Part shown: positions 15,900-24,772 of the stretch, in pieces
Position numbering within the stretch: position 1 is the first letter of the stretch
Layout: each line of letters starts with the position of its first letter
Assembly (NCBI RefSeq): GCF_035194505.1
Contig: NZ_CP136573.1
Location: 1 to 64,000, forward strand
Length of the DNA stretch: 64,000 bases
From: Erythrobacter sp.
GTDB lineage: Bacteria; Pseudomonadota; Alphaproteobacteria; Sphingomonadales; Sphingomonadaceae
Reading direction: 5' to 3'
Made by a program: the position numbers and the translations under genes
The notes under the pieces: generated by a model
The model's input: the letters and a program-made list of their open reading frames with translations, nothing else
What the model was told of the DNA's origin: nothing
Databases searched by the model: none

Positions 15900-16436
15900 G
15901 TGTTCCATCGCAGCGAAAGACTGTTCCTGAGACCCGCTTTCCCGGAGGATAGCGCAGGCATTCTGGCCGCCATCCGCGACGAAGAGGTGGTGCGCAATCT
16001 GGCGCGCGCGCCCTGGCCCTATGAACTGGCCGATGCGCGCGAATTTGCCGCCCTCCCGCAGGACAAGCGCCTCCCCCACTTCCTCGTCACCATTCCCGGC
16101 ACCGGCGTGATCGGATCGGCGGGCATGGGTGAGCGCGAGGGCGTGCCCGAGATCGGTTACTGGATCGCGCGCGATCACTGGGGCCGGGGCTATGCCACCG
16201 AAGCGGCGCGCGGGGTGCTCCACGTTGCGCGGATGCTCGGCCACCGGCGGATCACCGCGGGGCACTTCACCGACAATCCCGCCTCGGGCAAGGTGCTGCG
16301 CAAGCTCGGTTTCGTGCCCACCGGCCGGATCGGTCAGCGCTTCAGCCTGGCTCGCGGCAGAGCGGTGGATTCGGTCGAATACGGGCTCGATCTGGAGGCC
16401 GACATGGACCCCGCCCCGTTTGCCCGCGCGGCCTGA
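15900..16436 (+). CDS. GNAT family N-acetyltransferase (RimJ/RimL-like)
   Basis: A 178-residue protein. The start is taken as GTG at 15900 because it follows a GGAAGGGAGAAGG ribosome site; ATG codons further upstream (15828, 15732) run into the rpmA terminator region. The N-terminus RSERLFLRPAFPED is typical of RimJ/RimL-type transferases. The acetyl-CoA loop is YWIARDHWGRGYATEAAR, and N-P-A-S-G-K-V-L-R-K-L-G-F completes motif B. The substrate (protein N-terminus or small amine) cannot be told. Confidence 0.85.
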   Translation: MFHRSERLFLRPAFPEDSAGILAAIRDEEVVRNLARAPWPYELADAREFAALPQDKRLPHFLVTIPGTGVIGSAGMGEREGVPEIGYWIARDHWGRGYATEAARGVLHVARMLGHRRITAGHFTDNPASGKVLRKLGFVPTGRIGQRFSLARGRAVDSVEYGLDLEADMDPAPFARAA

Positions 16437-16486
16437 TTCCCGCCTGCCTTGTTCGCAGGTGCAAAACCTTCTAGGGCGGCAGGCCT

Positions 16487-17086
16487 ATGGTCAGTCGCAA
16501 GAGGTTAACCCCCGAGGAATCGCGCTCTTCCGCGCTCGCTGCCGCGCGTGAGCTGCTGATCGAGACGGGGCCGCAGTCGGTGACGCTGAAGGCCGTGGCG
16601 ACCCGTATCGGGCGCACCCACGCCAATCTGCTGCACCACTTCGGCTCGGCCTCGGGCCTGCAGAAAGCGCTGGCCGAACATCTCGCGCGCTCGGTGTGCG
16701 AGACCATCATCGATGCCGTCCACGCCAGCCGCGCCGGGCTTGGTGCGCCGCGCGAGGTGGTCGATCTCGCCTTTGACGCCTTCGACCGCGAAGGCGCGGG
16801 CGCGCTTACCAGCTGGATGCTGCTGACCGGCAACGAGGACGCGCTCGATCCGATCATCTCGACGATCCACGATCTGGTCGACGAACTGGCCCCGGGCGAG
16901 GCCGATCATGATGGCGGTGCGCAGAACATCCACCGCGATACGCTCACCCTGGTGCTGATGGCGCTGGGCGATGCGCTGATCGGCGGGGCGCTGGCAAAGT
17001 CGCTGGGCCTGCCGCGCGATGCGGCGCGCGAGCGGGCGACGGCCATGCTCGAAGCGAGTCTCGCCGATTACGAGACCGCAGCCTAG
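16487..17086 (+). CDS. TetR/AcrR family transcriptional regulator
   Basis: A 199-residue repressor-type protein. The N-terminal helix-turn-helix spans about residues 12-58, with the recognition region GRTHANLLHHFGSASGLQKAL. The C-terminal ligand domain is not assigned to any inducer. Its 3' end overlaps the tail of ygfZ by 4 bp in convergent orientation. The target genes are not obvious; the upstream GNAT gene is a possible partner. Confidence 0.88.
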   Translation: MVSRKRLTPEESRSSALAAARELLIETGPQSVTLKAVATRIGRTHANLLHHFGSASGLQKALAEHLARSVCETIIDAVHASRAGLGAPREVVDLAFDAFDREGAGALTSWMLLTGNEDALDPIISTIHDLVDELAPGEADHDGGAQNIHRDTLTLVLMALGDALIGGALAKSLGLPRDAARERATAMLEASLADYETAA

Positions 17087-17817
17087 GCTTCGCCTGTCTC
17101 CACCCCTGCGCGCTGCCAATCGGGCAGGGCGGCCGGATCGAGACTTTCCACCCGCAGATGATCCACCGCTAGGCCAAGCGCCGGATAGGCGGCCTGTCTG
17201 CGCACCTCGTCCGATGCGGCGAGCGGCACCACCACCAGCCGGCGATTGACCTTCTGCCGCCAGTTCATCCGCGCGGTGTTTTCCTGGCCGACATAGCAGC
17301 CTTTGGTGAAGCTCACGCCATTGAGCTCCACCGCATTGGTCTCTAGCCACAGGATGTCGCCCATCTCGTCCCGCCCCTCGGGAACGCCCAGTTGTAGGCG
17401 ATGCGCGAGCCATGCCTCATCCGCGCTTTCGCTTGTCGGCGCGGCGAGCCAGCGGTGGCCGAGGGCGGCAAGGCGCGGATCGGGGACGGCGCCGTCGCGG
17501 GGCGCAGGGCTCCAGTGGACACCAAGCCCATCATCACGGGCAATCGCGATCTTGCGGCGCAGGCGATACATCGAAAGGCGCTTGGCCAGTTCGTCCGCCA
17601 CGCCCGCCTCGCAATCGAGCAGCAGCGCGTCGCCATCGGCCCACACCAGAAAATCGAACATATGCTTGCCCTGCGCCGAGAGCAGCGCGGCGTAGCAGGG
17701 CAGCGGCCCCTTCACGTCATTGGTGACAAGGCCTTGCAGGAAAGCGCCGACATCTTCGCTGTCTTCGAGCGGCGAGAGACGGATGATGGCGCGGCTGGTC
17801 AGAAGGGTTGAAGTCAT
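17083..17817 (-). CDS. ygfZ: YgfZ/GcvT-like folate-binding protein (IBA57 type)
   Basis: A 244-residue tetrahydrofolate-dependent protein that helps repair or assemble Fe-S clusters of enzymes such as MiaB. The diagnostic motif K-G-C-Y-V-G-Q-E (about residues 172-179) includes the conserved Cys. It is divergent from pyrC with a gap of only 38 bp, so both promoters are compressed there. Confidence 0.92.
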   Translation of the reverse strand: MTSTLLTSRAIIRLSPLEDSEDVGAFLQGLVTNDVKGPLPCYAALLSAQGKHMFDFLVWADGDALLLDCEAGVADELAKRLSMYRLRRKIAIARDDGLGVHWSPAPRDGAVPDPRLAALGHRWLAAPTSESADEAWLAHRLQLGVPEGRDEMGDILWLETNAVELNGVSFTKGCYVGQENTARMNWRQKVNRRLVVVPLAASDEVRRQAAYPALGLAVDHLRVESLDPAALPDWQRAGVETGEA

Positions 17818-17855
17818 GCGTGACAGATAGGCATGGCCAAAGCTAAGGGGAAGTC

Positions 17856-18893
17856 ATGACTGACAGCCTCACGATCCGCCGCCCCGACGACTGGCACCTG
17901 CATTTCCGCGATGGCGATATCATGCGCGAGGTGGTGCCCTATACCGCGCGCCAGTTCGCCCGTGCGATTGTCATGCCCAATCTCACCCCGCCGGTGACGA
18001 CCACCGCACTGGGCGCGGCCTATCGGGATCGCATCCGCGCTGCCGTGCCGCAAGGCGTGCGGTTCGAGCCGCTGATGACCTGCTATCTGACCGACAACAC
18101 CGACGCCGATGATCTGGCGCGCGGTGCCGCAGAGGGCGTCTTCACGGCGGCCAAGATGTATCCCGCCAACGCCACCACCAATTCGGCCGCAGGCGTCACC
18201 AATGTCGAGAAGCTCTATCCGGTGCTCGCGCGGATGGAGGCCGAGGACATCGTGCTGTGCATCCACGGCGAGGTGACCGACCATAATGTCGATGTGTTCG
18301 ACCGCGAGAAAGAGTTCATCGAGAGGCACTTGCGTGGCATTGTTGCGGCCTTTCCGAAGCTGCGGGTGGTGTTCGAGCACATCACCACCTCAGATGCAGT
18401 GGACTTCGTGATGGAATCGGGTGCGCAGGTCGCCGCGACCATCACGCCGCAGCACCTTCACATCAATCGCAACGCGATGCTGGTGGGCGGGATCCAGCCG
18501 CACAATTATTGCCTGCCCGTCGCCAAGCGCGAGACGCACCGGCTGGCCTTGCGCGCGGCGGCGACGGGGGGAAGCCCGAAGTTCTTCCTCGGCACCGATT
18601 CTGCCCCGCACTTGCGCAGCGCCAAGGAAAGCTCCTGTGGTTGTGCGGGCATCTTCGGCGCGCCCTATGCGCTGGAAAGCTACCTCACCGTGTTCGACGA
18701 GGAGGGCGCGCTGGAGCACTTCGAAGGCTTCGCCTCGCTCCATGGCCCGGCCTTCTACAAGCTGCCCGTGAACGAGGACAGCGTGACCCTCGAACGTGCG
18801 GAGGTGGCGGTGCCGCCCTGTCTGCACGTCACCGGCGAGGAGATCGTGCCGTGGCACGGCGGGCAGGTGCTGGGGTGGAAGTTTTTGGGTTAA
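17856..18893 (+). CDS. pyrC: Dihydroorotase (class II, homodimeric)
   Basis: A 345-residue zinc amidohydrolase that closes carbamoyl aspartate to dihydroorotate. DDWHLHFRDGD carries the first two His ligands, A-K-M-Y-P-A-N-A-T-T contains the lysine that is carboxylated, and HGEVTD, FEHITT and FLGTDSAPH supply further ligands and the catalytic Asp. This is the E. coli PyrC type, complete in length. It ends in front of a hairpin repeat shared with convergent rarD. Confidence 0.96.
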   Translation: MTDSLTIRRPDDWHLHFRDGDIMREVVPYTARQFARAIVMPNLTPPVTTTALGAAYRDRIRAAVPQGVRFEPLMTCYLTDNTDADDLARGAAEGVFTAAKMYPANATTNSAAGVTNVEKLYPVLARMEAEDIVLCIHGEVTDHNVDVFDREKEFIERHLRGIVAAFPKLRVVFEHITTSDAVDFVMESGAQVAATITPQHLHINRNAMLVGGIQPHNYCLPVAKRETHRLALRAAATGGSPKFFLGTDSAPHLRSAKESSCGCAGIFGAPYALESYLTVFDEEGALEHFEGFASLHGPAFYKLPVNEDSVTLERAEVAVPPCLHVTGEEIVPWHGGQVLGWKFLG

Positions 18894-18906
18894 ACCGTCT
18901 CCGTTC

Positions 18907-18957
18907 GTGTCGAGCGCAGTCGAGACACTTCGTCACCGGCTTCTCGACTTCGCTCGA
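18907..18957. repeat. REP-like inverted repeat between pyrC and rarD
   Basis: TCGAGCGCAGTCGAGA (18910-18925) pairs with TCTCGACTTCGCTCGA (18942-18957) at 15 of 16 positions, with a 16-nt loop. It lies between two convergent genes. Similar TCGAG-type palindromes are, from memory, common between genes in sphingomonads; here it may act as a bidirectional terminator. Confidence 0.6.
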
Positions 18958-18968
18958 GGCGAACGGGT

Positions 18969-19883
18969 CTAGGCTGACACGGCTTTCCGCTTCGCCCACA
19001 GATCCCAGACGAAGATCCCCACCGCCACCCAGATCAGCACGAAGCTGACCAGCTTGGCTGGCGCGAGCGGCTGGTGGAAGACGAACAGGCCGAGGAAAAA
19101 CACGATCGTCGGCGAGAGATACTGGATGAACCCGAGGGTCGAATAATCCATCCGCCGCGCGGCCAGCGCGAAGAGCAGAAGCGGCACGGCGGTGACCACG
19201 CCCGAAAAGACGATCAGCAGGCTCATCCACCAATCCTGCCCGAAGGCCGAGCCTTGCGGGCCGGCGGCGTACCACGCGGCAATCCCTCCGGCGACCGGCA
19301 GCAGGATCGCGCTCTCGATCGTCAGGCCAGGGAGCGAGCCGACTGAAACCTGCTTGCGAACAAGGCCATAGAGGGCAAAGCTGAAACCCAATGAGAGGCT
19401 GATCCACAGGCTCGTCACCGCGCCCGCCGCCAGCAGGGCGACCGCGATGGCGGCAATGCTCACCGCCAGCCACTGGCGGTGCGAGAGTTTTTCGCCCAGT
19501 ACCAGCGTGCCGAGCAGCACGTTGATCAGCGGGTTCAGGTAATAGCCGATGCTGGTGGCATAGACCTCGCTCGCCATGATCGCCCAGATATAGACGAACC
19601 AGTTGATCGCGATCAGCACCGAACTCGCCAGCAGCGCGATCATGCTGCGCGGTGATCGCAGCGCGCTGATCAGCTCCCCGAACTGGCGGCGAAAGGCGAC
19701 GATGGCGAGGCACAGCGGCAGCGTCCAGATGATCCGCCAGCCGACGAATTCGAAGGCGGGGATGCTCTTCACCAGCATCAGGTAGAGCGGCAGGAACCCC
19801 CAGATGAGGTAGGCGCTGATCGCCGGTGCAAGGCCTGAAGGCGCAGTCTCACCGGCGGCGGAAGAGGGGGTGGAGGATGCCAT
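18969..19883 (-). CDS. rarD: EamA/RarD family transporter
   Basis: A 304-residue inner-membrane protein with about ten predicted helices in two EamA repeats. ISAYLIWGFLPLYLML and F-V-G-W-R-I-I-W match the RarD subgroup of drug/metabolite transporters. The substrate is unknown; the E. coli relative was linked to chloramphenicol resistance. No operon partner: pyrC is convergent and the next gene is divergent. Confidence 0.87.
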   Translation of the reverse strand: MASSTPSSAAGETAPSGLAPAISAYLIWGFLPLYLMLVKSIPAFEFVGWRIIWTLPLCLAIVAFRRQFGELISALRSPRSMIALLASSVLIAINWFVYIWAIMASEVYATSIGYYLNPLINVLLGTLVLGEKLSHRQWLAVSIAAIAVALLAAGAVTSLWISLSLGFSFALYGLVRKQVSVGSLPGLTIESAILLPVAGGIAAWYAAGPQGSAFGQDWWMSLLIVFSGVVTAVPLLLFALAARRMDYSTLGFIQYLSPTIVFFLGLFVFHQPLAPAKLVSFVLIWVAVGIFVWDLWAKRKAVSA

Positions 19884-20066
19884 GGAGCGCCCGCGTTAGG
19901 CTTGCCCGCTCGGCTGCGCAAGGTGCCGCCCGGATGAACGCCGCCTTTCTGCCGCGATGGCGATTCGTTCAGGTTCATGCCTTTATAAATGAACGGTATC
20001 GCGGTTCCCAACCTTGCGCCCGTTCCCACCAAACGGTCGCCAGCGCGGGGGGCTTGCCCCTCGCGG

Positions 20067-20108
20067 AAAGCGCCTCCGGTTCCTTTTGACGGGGTCCGGA
20101 GGCGCTTT
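20067..20108 (+). other. Perfect 13-bp stem-loop upstream of the lipoprotein gene
   Basis: AAAGCGCCTCCGG (20067-20079) and CCGGAGGCGCTTT (20096-20108) pair perfectly around a 16-nt loop. The 266-bp gap 19884-20149 holds nothing else I can name apart from an AT-rich TTTATAAAT near 19981. The structure could be a leader element or the end of a short RNA. Confidence 0.5.
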
Positions 20109-20149
20109 CGAACAGCGACTTCTTAACCAAGTTCGGGCAAGGCGGCAGG

Positions 20150-20860
20150 ATGCGTTTTGCTGTTTGCCTCCTTTTGCCGGGTCTGCTCGCTGCCTGTTCG
20201 CAGGCCGAGGAAGCGCCCGATGTCGCCGCCGCTCTGGCGAGCGACCCGCTTGCCGCGCGCGCGCTCCACGATCCGCTGATGAGCGATCCCGATCTGTCCG
20301 CCTTGAGCGAGGCCAATGCCGCTTTCGGCTTTGCTGGCGACAGCGCGCTGCCGGTGATCCCCGCCACGCCCGAAGCCGCGCAGGCCGCGCGCGAGGCGGG
20401 ACGGATCGAACTGCTCGAAGCGGGCGAGATCGCGCCGCTGCCCGATCCGGCTGGCGGCACGCCTGCCGTGCCGGGGCGCGGCGCATCGGCTGGCGAGCTG
20501 CTGGCGGCGCTGGGCGCTCCGGCCGCCTGCGGGTCTGCGCTCCAGCAGGGCTTTGTCTGGGCCGCGAGCCTTCCGCCGCCGGCCGCGATCATGCCGCAGG
20601 GCATGGCAGTGCGCGCCGCCGGCTCTCCCGCGCCCGCCTGCCAGCTGCGCCTGGTGCGCTACCACACTGCGGCTGCGGCGCCCGACGTGCTCGAATATCA
20701 CTACAACCGCGCGCTGCGCGCCGGCCTTGCGGCCCAGCGCAGCTCTGATGTCGGCGAGGGCCTCATCGCCAAGGCTGCGGGCGGCGAGACCTTGCTGGTG
20801 AGCGTGAGACCGACCGCCAGCGGGCTCACCGAAGTCGATCTGGCCTACCGCAAGCCTTAG
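20150..20860 (+). CDS. Putative lipoprotein of unknown function
   Basis: A 236-residue secreted protein. The N-terminus MRFAVCLLLPGLLAAC has a lipobox (LLAAC) with the Cys at 16. The rest is Ala-rich with two further Cys pairs (AACGS and PACQL) and an RYHTAAAAPDVLEYHYNRAL segment. No domain is recognised. An AAGGCGGCAGG ribosome site precedes the ATG. Its last bases overlap the end of the broken astD gene on the other strand. Confidence 0.7.
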   Translation: MRFAVCLLLPGLLAACSQAEEAPDVAAALASDPLAARALHDPLMSDPDLSALSEANAAFGFAGDSALPVIPATPEAAQAAREAGRIELLEAGEIAPLPDPAGGTPAVPGRGASAGELLAALGAPAACGSALQQGFVWAASLPPPAAIMPQGMAVRAAGSPAPACQLRLVRYHTAAAAPDVLEYHYNRALRAGLAAQRSSDVGEGLIAKAAGGETLLVSVRPTASGLTEVDLAYRKP

Positions 20861-22269
20861 GGCCGCATCCCGACGCCGATGGTGGCGCACGGCTGGTCCA
20901 TCTCGGTGCTGGCGACCGGATAGGCGCAGTAATCGGCCGCATAATAGGCCGCCGGGCGATGATTGCCGGACAGGCCGATCCCGCCGAAGGGGGCTTTCGA
21001 GGATGCCCCGTTGGTGGGGCTGTTCCAGTTGATGATCCCGGCGCGGATATTGGCCTAGAACCGCCCGTAATCATCCGCGGTCCCGCCGATCAGCGAGGCT
21101 GACAGGCCGAAGCGGGTGTTGTTCGCCTCGGCAATCCCGGCGTCGAGATCGGGCACGCGGATCACTTGCAGCACCGGCCCGAACAGCTCGATATCGGGCC
21201 TGTCCGGAATGTCGGTGACATCGATGATCCCGGGGCTGAGGAAAGGCAGATCGGGCAGCGAGCGGCGCATGTGCAGCAGCGGACGGCCACCGGCTGTCAT
21301 CAGGGTCAGGAAGGCTTCGGTCAGGCGATCGGCGGTGTCATTGTCGATCACCGGACCCATGAAGGGCTGCGGCTCGCCCAGCGGATCGCCCACCATCAGC
21401 TTGCGCGCCATCGGCAGCAGCACCGCCATCAGATCATCATAGACCGCATTCTTGACGATCAGCCGCCGCGCCGCGGTGCAGCGCTGTCCGGCGCTGGTAA
21501 AGGCGCTCTGGATGATGATCGTGGCGGCGTCGGTCAGCTTGGGGGTTTCGATCACCACCAGCGGGTTGTTGCCACCCATTTCCAGCGCGACGATCTTGCC
21601 CGGATTGGCGGCGAGCTTGCGGTTGATCGCGATCCCGGCATTGGCCGAGCCGGTGAACAGCACCCCGTCAACGCCGGGGTGGGCGACCAGCGCCTTGCCT
21701 TCCTCCGGCCCGCCGATCACCAGTTGCAGCACGTCCTCGGGCACGCCGGCGCGGTGGAACAGCGAGACCAGCGCCTCGCCCACCGCCGGGGTCTTTTCCG
21801 AAGGCTTGAACAGCACCGCATTGCCCGCGATCAGGGCGGGCACGATGTGGCCATTGGGCAGGTGCGCGGGGAAGTTGTAGGGGCCGAGCACCGCCATCAC
21901 CCCGTGCGGCTTGTGGCGCACCGCCGCGCTGCTGCCGACGCCGGCATCGAGTTTCTTCTTGCCGGTGCGTTCGGCATAGGCCTGCACCGAAATATCGACC
22001 TTGTTCGCCACCGCTTCGACTTCGGTGCGCGCTTCCCACAGGGGCTTGCCCGCCTCGCGCGCGATCATTTCGGCAAAGGGTTCGGCTTCGCGGCGGACTT
22101 CATTGGCGAAGCGGCGCATCACCTCGATCCGGTCAGTCAGCGGCAGCGCCGCCCAGGCCGACCATGATCGGCGCGCGATCGAGACGGAGGCATCAACATC
22201 GCCATGCTCCCCGCGCCACAATTCCTCGCCGGTCGCAGGTTCATATGAGATGAGGATATTGTCGGTCAC
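20857..22269 (-). pseudogene. astD: Succinylglutamate-semialdehyde dehydrogenase broken by an in-frame amber codon
   Basis: The frame runs 470 codons from a GTG at 22269 with a good AGAGGC site to a TAA at 20857. One TAG interrupts it at 21055-21057 (codon 405). Before the stop are the aldehyde dehydrogenase landmarks: GPYNFPAHLPNGH, the catalytic-Glu region LEMGGNN and the nucleophile in SAGQRCTAARR. After the stop the same frame continues with a normal AstD C-terminus (ANIRAGIINWNSPTNGASS, then APFGGIGLSGNHRPAAYYAA). A single base change of Trp or Leu to TAG would explain it. AstD acts in arginine degradation; no other ast gene is here. Confidence 0.85.
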
Positions 22270-22384
22270 GGTGCCTCTTTTGCCCCTTTGACAAAGCGAT
22301 CCGTTGAACTGGCCGCGAGATACCCCGCCCGCAAGCCAAAAGATAGGGTCTTGGCCTGCCCATGCGCAAGCCAAGGATGAACCG

Positions 22385-23806
22385 CTATGCGAGGGCCGCG
22401 TGGCCTGCCGCCGCAGGGGGCGTGCCGTGGGCTGCGCCCATGCGCCGCAGGGCCTCCACCTTGGCGTGGAGCGGGCCCCAGTCGTCGTCGCGGTCGATCG
22501 CGTCCCAGATCGCCTCGACCTCCTCGATCAGCAGCGATTGCGGGCGCTCGTCCTGCCAATAGGGGTGGGTGTCGGGGGCCGCACGATAGTTCGCCAGCGC
22601 CGCGCCGAATTCGCCCTGCGGATCGCCGCGCCCGCCACGGTGGGCAAAGAAGAAGACATCGGGCTGGGCGCGCGCCTCGCGCATCGCCTGCTCGCAGGCC
22701 GCGACCAGTTGCGTATCGGCCTCCAGCCCCTGCGGCTCCACGCCCAGCCGCCAGCACCAGCGGCGCGAGACCGCCTCCATGTAGAGCGGCCCGAAGCGTT
22801 CGAGCGCGGCGATCAGCGGCGCCGAATCCGCCAGCAGCCGCAGCGCGACGGCCAACTGACCGCAGTTCCAGTGCAGCGCCTCGGGCTGGCGGCCAAAGGC
22901 ATAGAGGCCCGCGTGGTCGAAATAGGCGGCGGTAAAGCCCGGCTCCCATTCCGGCAGCCAGCGCCACGGGCCATAGTCGAAGCTTTCGCCTGTAACGTTC
23001 ATGTTGTCGGTATTGAGCACGCCGTGGACGAAGCCTGCCACCATGTAGCTGGCGGCAAGATCGGCCATGCGTTCGACCACATTGTGCATCAGCCGCACCG
23101 CAGGCTCCTCGCGTGCCGGGGCATCGGCGGGCGGGGGCGGGCCGGGGAACTGCGTGAGGCAGTAATCCACAAGGCTTGCCATGGCCTCGGCGTCCTCTAT
23201 CGCCAGCAGGCGCTGGAAGGTGCCGATGCGGATGTGCGAGTGGCTGAGGCGCACCAACACCGCCGAGCGCGTGGGGCTCGGCTCGTCATTGCGCCACAGG
23301 TTCTCGCCGGTCTCGATCACCGAGAAGGTCTTCGAGGTGTTGACGCCGAGCGCCTCGAGCATCTCGGTCGCCAGGATCTCGCGCACCGCGCCCTTCAATG
23401 TCAGCCGCCCGTCGCCTGCGCGGCTATAGGGTGTGGTGCCCGAACCCTTGGTGCCAAGGTCCATCAGCCGTCCGCGCCCGTCGCGAACTTGCGCAAACAG
23501 AAAGCCTCGCCCGTCGCCGATTTCGGGATTGTACACGCGGAACTGGTGGCCGTGATATTTGAGCGCGAGCGGCTGGGGCAGGTTCCCGGGAAGCGGCTGA
23601 AAACGCCCGAAATGCGCCGCCCATTCGGCATCGCCCAACCCGGCAAGGCCCAAGCTCGCCGCTGCCCGATCATTGCGAAACCGGATGCGGGTTTCGGGGA
23701 AGTCGGCGGCCTCCACCGGGCTGGCCAGCCACGGGGCGAGGGCAAGGATGGCGGGTTCCGGATGATAGTCGCCGGACAAATCCGGGTGTTGCATGCCCAA
23801 GCTCAT
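22385..23806 (-). CDS. selO: Protein adenylyltransferase SelO (YdiU family)
   Basis: A 473-residue pseudokinase-fold enzyme that AMPylates proteins on Ser, Thr or Tyr in redox control. Family signatures are KYHGHQFRVYNPEIGDGRG, the nucleotide-binding KGSGTTPYSRAGDGRLTLKG (both up to 20 residues), and the catalytic/metal N-T-D-N-M-N-V-T-G-E-S-F-D-Y-G-P. The start at 23806 gives MSLGMQHPDLSG; an ATG four codons later and one at 23917 are alternatives. No selenocysteine is evident. Divergent from the hydrolase gene at 23906. Confidence 0.93.
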   Translation of the reverse strand: MSLGMQHPDLSGDYHPEPAILALAPWLASPVEAADFPETRIRFRNDRAAASLGLAGLGDAEWAAHFGRFQPLPGNLPQPLALKYHGHQFRVYNPEIGDGRGFLFAQVRDGRGRLMDLGTKGSGTTPYSRAGDGRLTLKGAVREILATEMLEALGVNTSKTFSVIETGENLWRNDEPSPTRSAVLVRLSHSHIRIGTFQRLLAIEDAEAMASLVDYCLTQFPGPPPPADAPAREEPAVRLMHNVVERMADLAASYMVAGFVHGVLNTDNMNVTGESFDYGPWRWLPEWEPGFTAAYFDHAGLYAFGRQPEALHWNCGQLAVALRLLADSAPLIAALERFGPLYMEAVSRRWCWRLGVEPQGLEADTQLVAACEQAMREARAQPDVFFFAHRGGRGDPQGEFGAALANYRAAPDTHPYWQDERPQSLLIEEVEAIWDAIDRDDDWGPLHAKVEALRRMGAAHGTPPAAAGHAALA

Positions 23807-23905
23807 GCCGCGATAGTGGGGGCAAGCATTGCCGCGTGCAAGCCACCTTTCGCAAAGGGTGCCCTGCGCGGAGGCTGCAACCGACCAGAGGGAATATCGC
23901 CGCTC

Positions 23906-24772
23906 ATGGCTGCACATTACGAAGATCGCTTCTGGACCAGCAGCGACGGGCTATCCTTGCATTATCGCAACTATCCCGGCCCTGAAGGCAGCACTGCGCT
24001 GCCGGTGCTGTGCATGCACGGGCTGACGCGCAACGCCCGCGATTTCGCGAGCCTTGCCGAGGATCTCGCCACCAAGCGCCGCGTGATCGTGACCGAGATG
24101 CGCGGGCGCGGCCAGTCGGACTATGCCAAGGTCTCGGATAGCTACACGCCGGCCGTCTATGTCGGCGATGTCGAGAAGCTGCTCGCAGAGCTGGGCATCA
24201 CCCGCTTCATTGCGATCGGCACCTCGATGGGCGGGCTGATGACGATGCTGATGGCTGCCACCGCGCCCGGGCGCATGGCGGCGGTGGTGATGAACGATAT
24301 CGGCCCCGAGGTGGAGACCGCAGGCCTGGCGCGGATTTCGGGCTATGTCGGGCAGGGGCGGTCCTATCCGACCTGGGTCCACGCCGCGCGCGGGCTGGCC
24401 GAGGCGCATGGCGCTGCCTTCCCCGATTTCGATCTGGATCAATGGCTCGAAATGGCCAAGCGCACCATGGTGGTGACCCAGAACGGGCGCATCAGCTTCG
24501 ATTATGACATGGCCATCGCAGAGCCTTTCGCAAAGCCCGGCAATGCCGCGCCGCCCGATCTGTGGCTCGCCTACGAGGCCCTGCGCGATGTGCCGATGCT
24601 GCTGGTGCGCGGCGGGCTGTCCGATCTCCTCTCCGAAGAGACGGTCAAGCAGATGGGCGTGCGCAATCCCGCGATGCGCGCGATCACCGTGCCGCGCGTG
24701 GGCCATGCCCCGACCCTCGACGAGCCCGAGGTGCGCGCCGCGATCCACGCTCTGCTGGACGGGGTGGAATGA
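23906..24772 (+). CDS. Alpha/beta hydrolase
   Basis: A 288-residue alpha/beta-hydrolase-fold protein. The oxyanion region is CMHGLTRNARDF, the nucleophile elbow is G-T-S-M-G-G (Ser about 108), the acid lies in LLVRGGLSDLLS, and the catalytic His is in VPRVGHAPTLDEP. Substrate unknown. The long upstream open frame that precedes 23906 is only antisense to selO and is not part of this gene. The stop overlaps the next gene's ATG (ATGA), so the pair is coupled. Confidence 0.88.
   Translation: MAAHYEDRFWTSSDGLSLHYRNYPGPEGSTALPVLCMHGLTRNARDFASLAEDLATKRRVIVTEMRGRGQSDYAKVSDSYTPAVYVGDVEKLLAELGITRFIAIGTSMGGLMTMLMAATAPGRMAAVVMNDIGPEVETAGLARISGYVGQGRSYPTWVHAARGLAEAHGAAFPDFDLDQWLEMAKRTMVVTQNGRISFDYDMAIAEPFAKPGNAAPPDLWLAYEALRDVPMLLVRGGLSDLLSEETVKQMGVRNPAMRAITVPRVGHAPTLDEPEVRAAIHALLDGVE

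Noticed and set aside
21055..21057. The astD TAG as a selenocysteine or pyrrolysine-type recoding signal
   Set aside because: Selenocysteine uses TGA, pyrrolysine is not expected in this group, and the position corresponds to an ordinary aromatic or leucine residue.
22304..23905. Upstream half of the open frame that ends with the alpha/beta hydrolase
   Set aside because: It lies antisense to selO; the hydrolase has a natural start at 23906.
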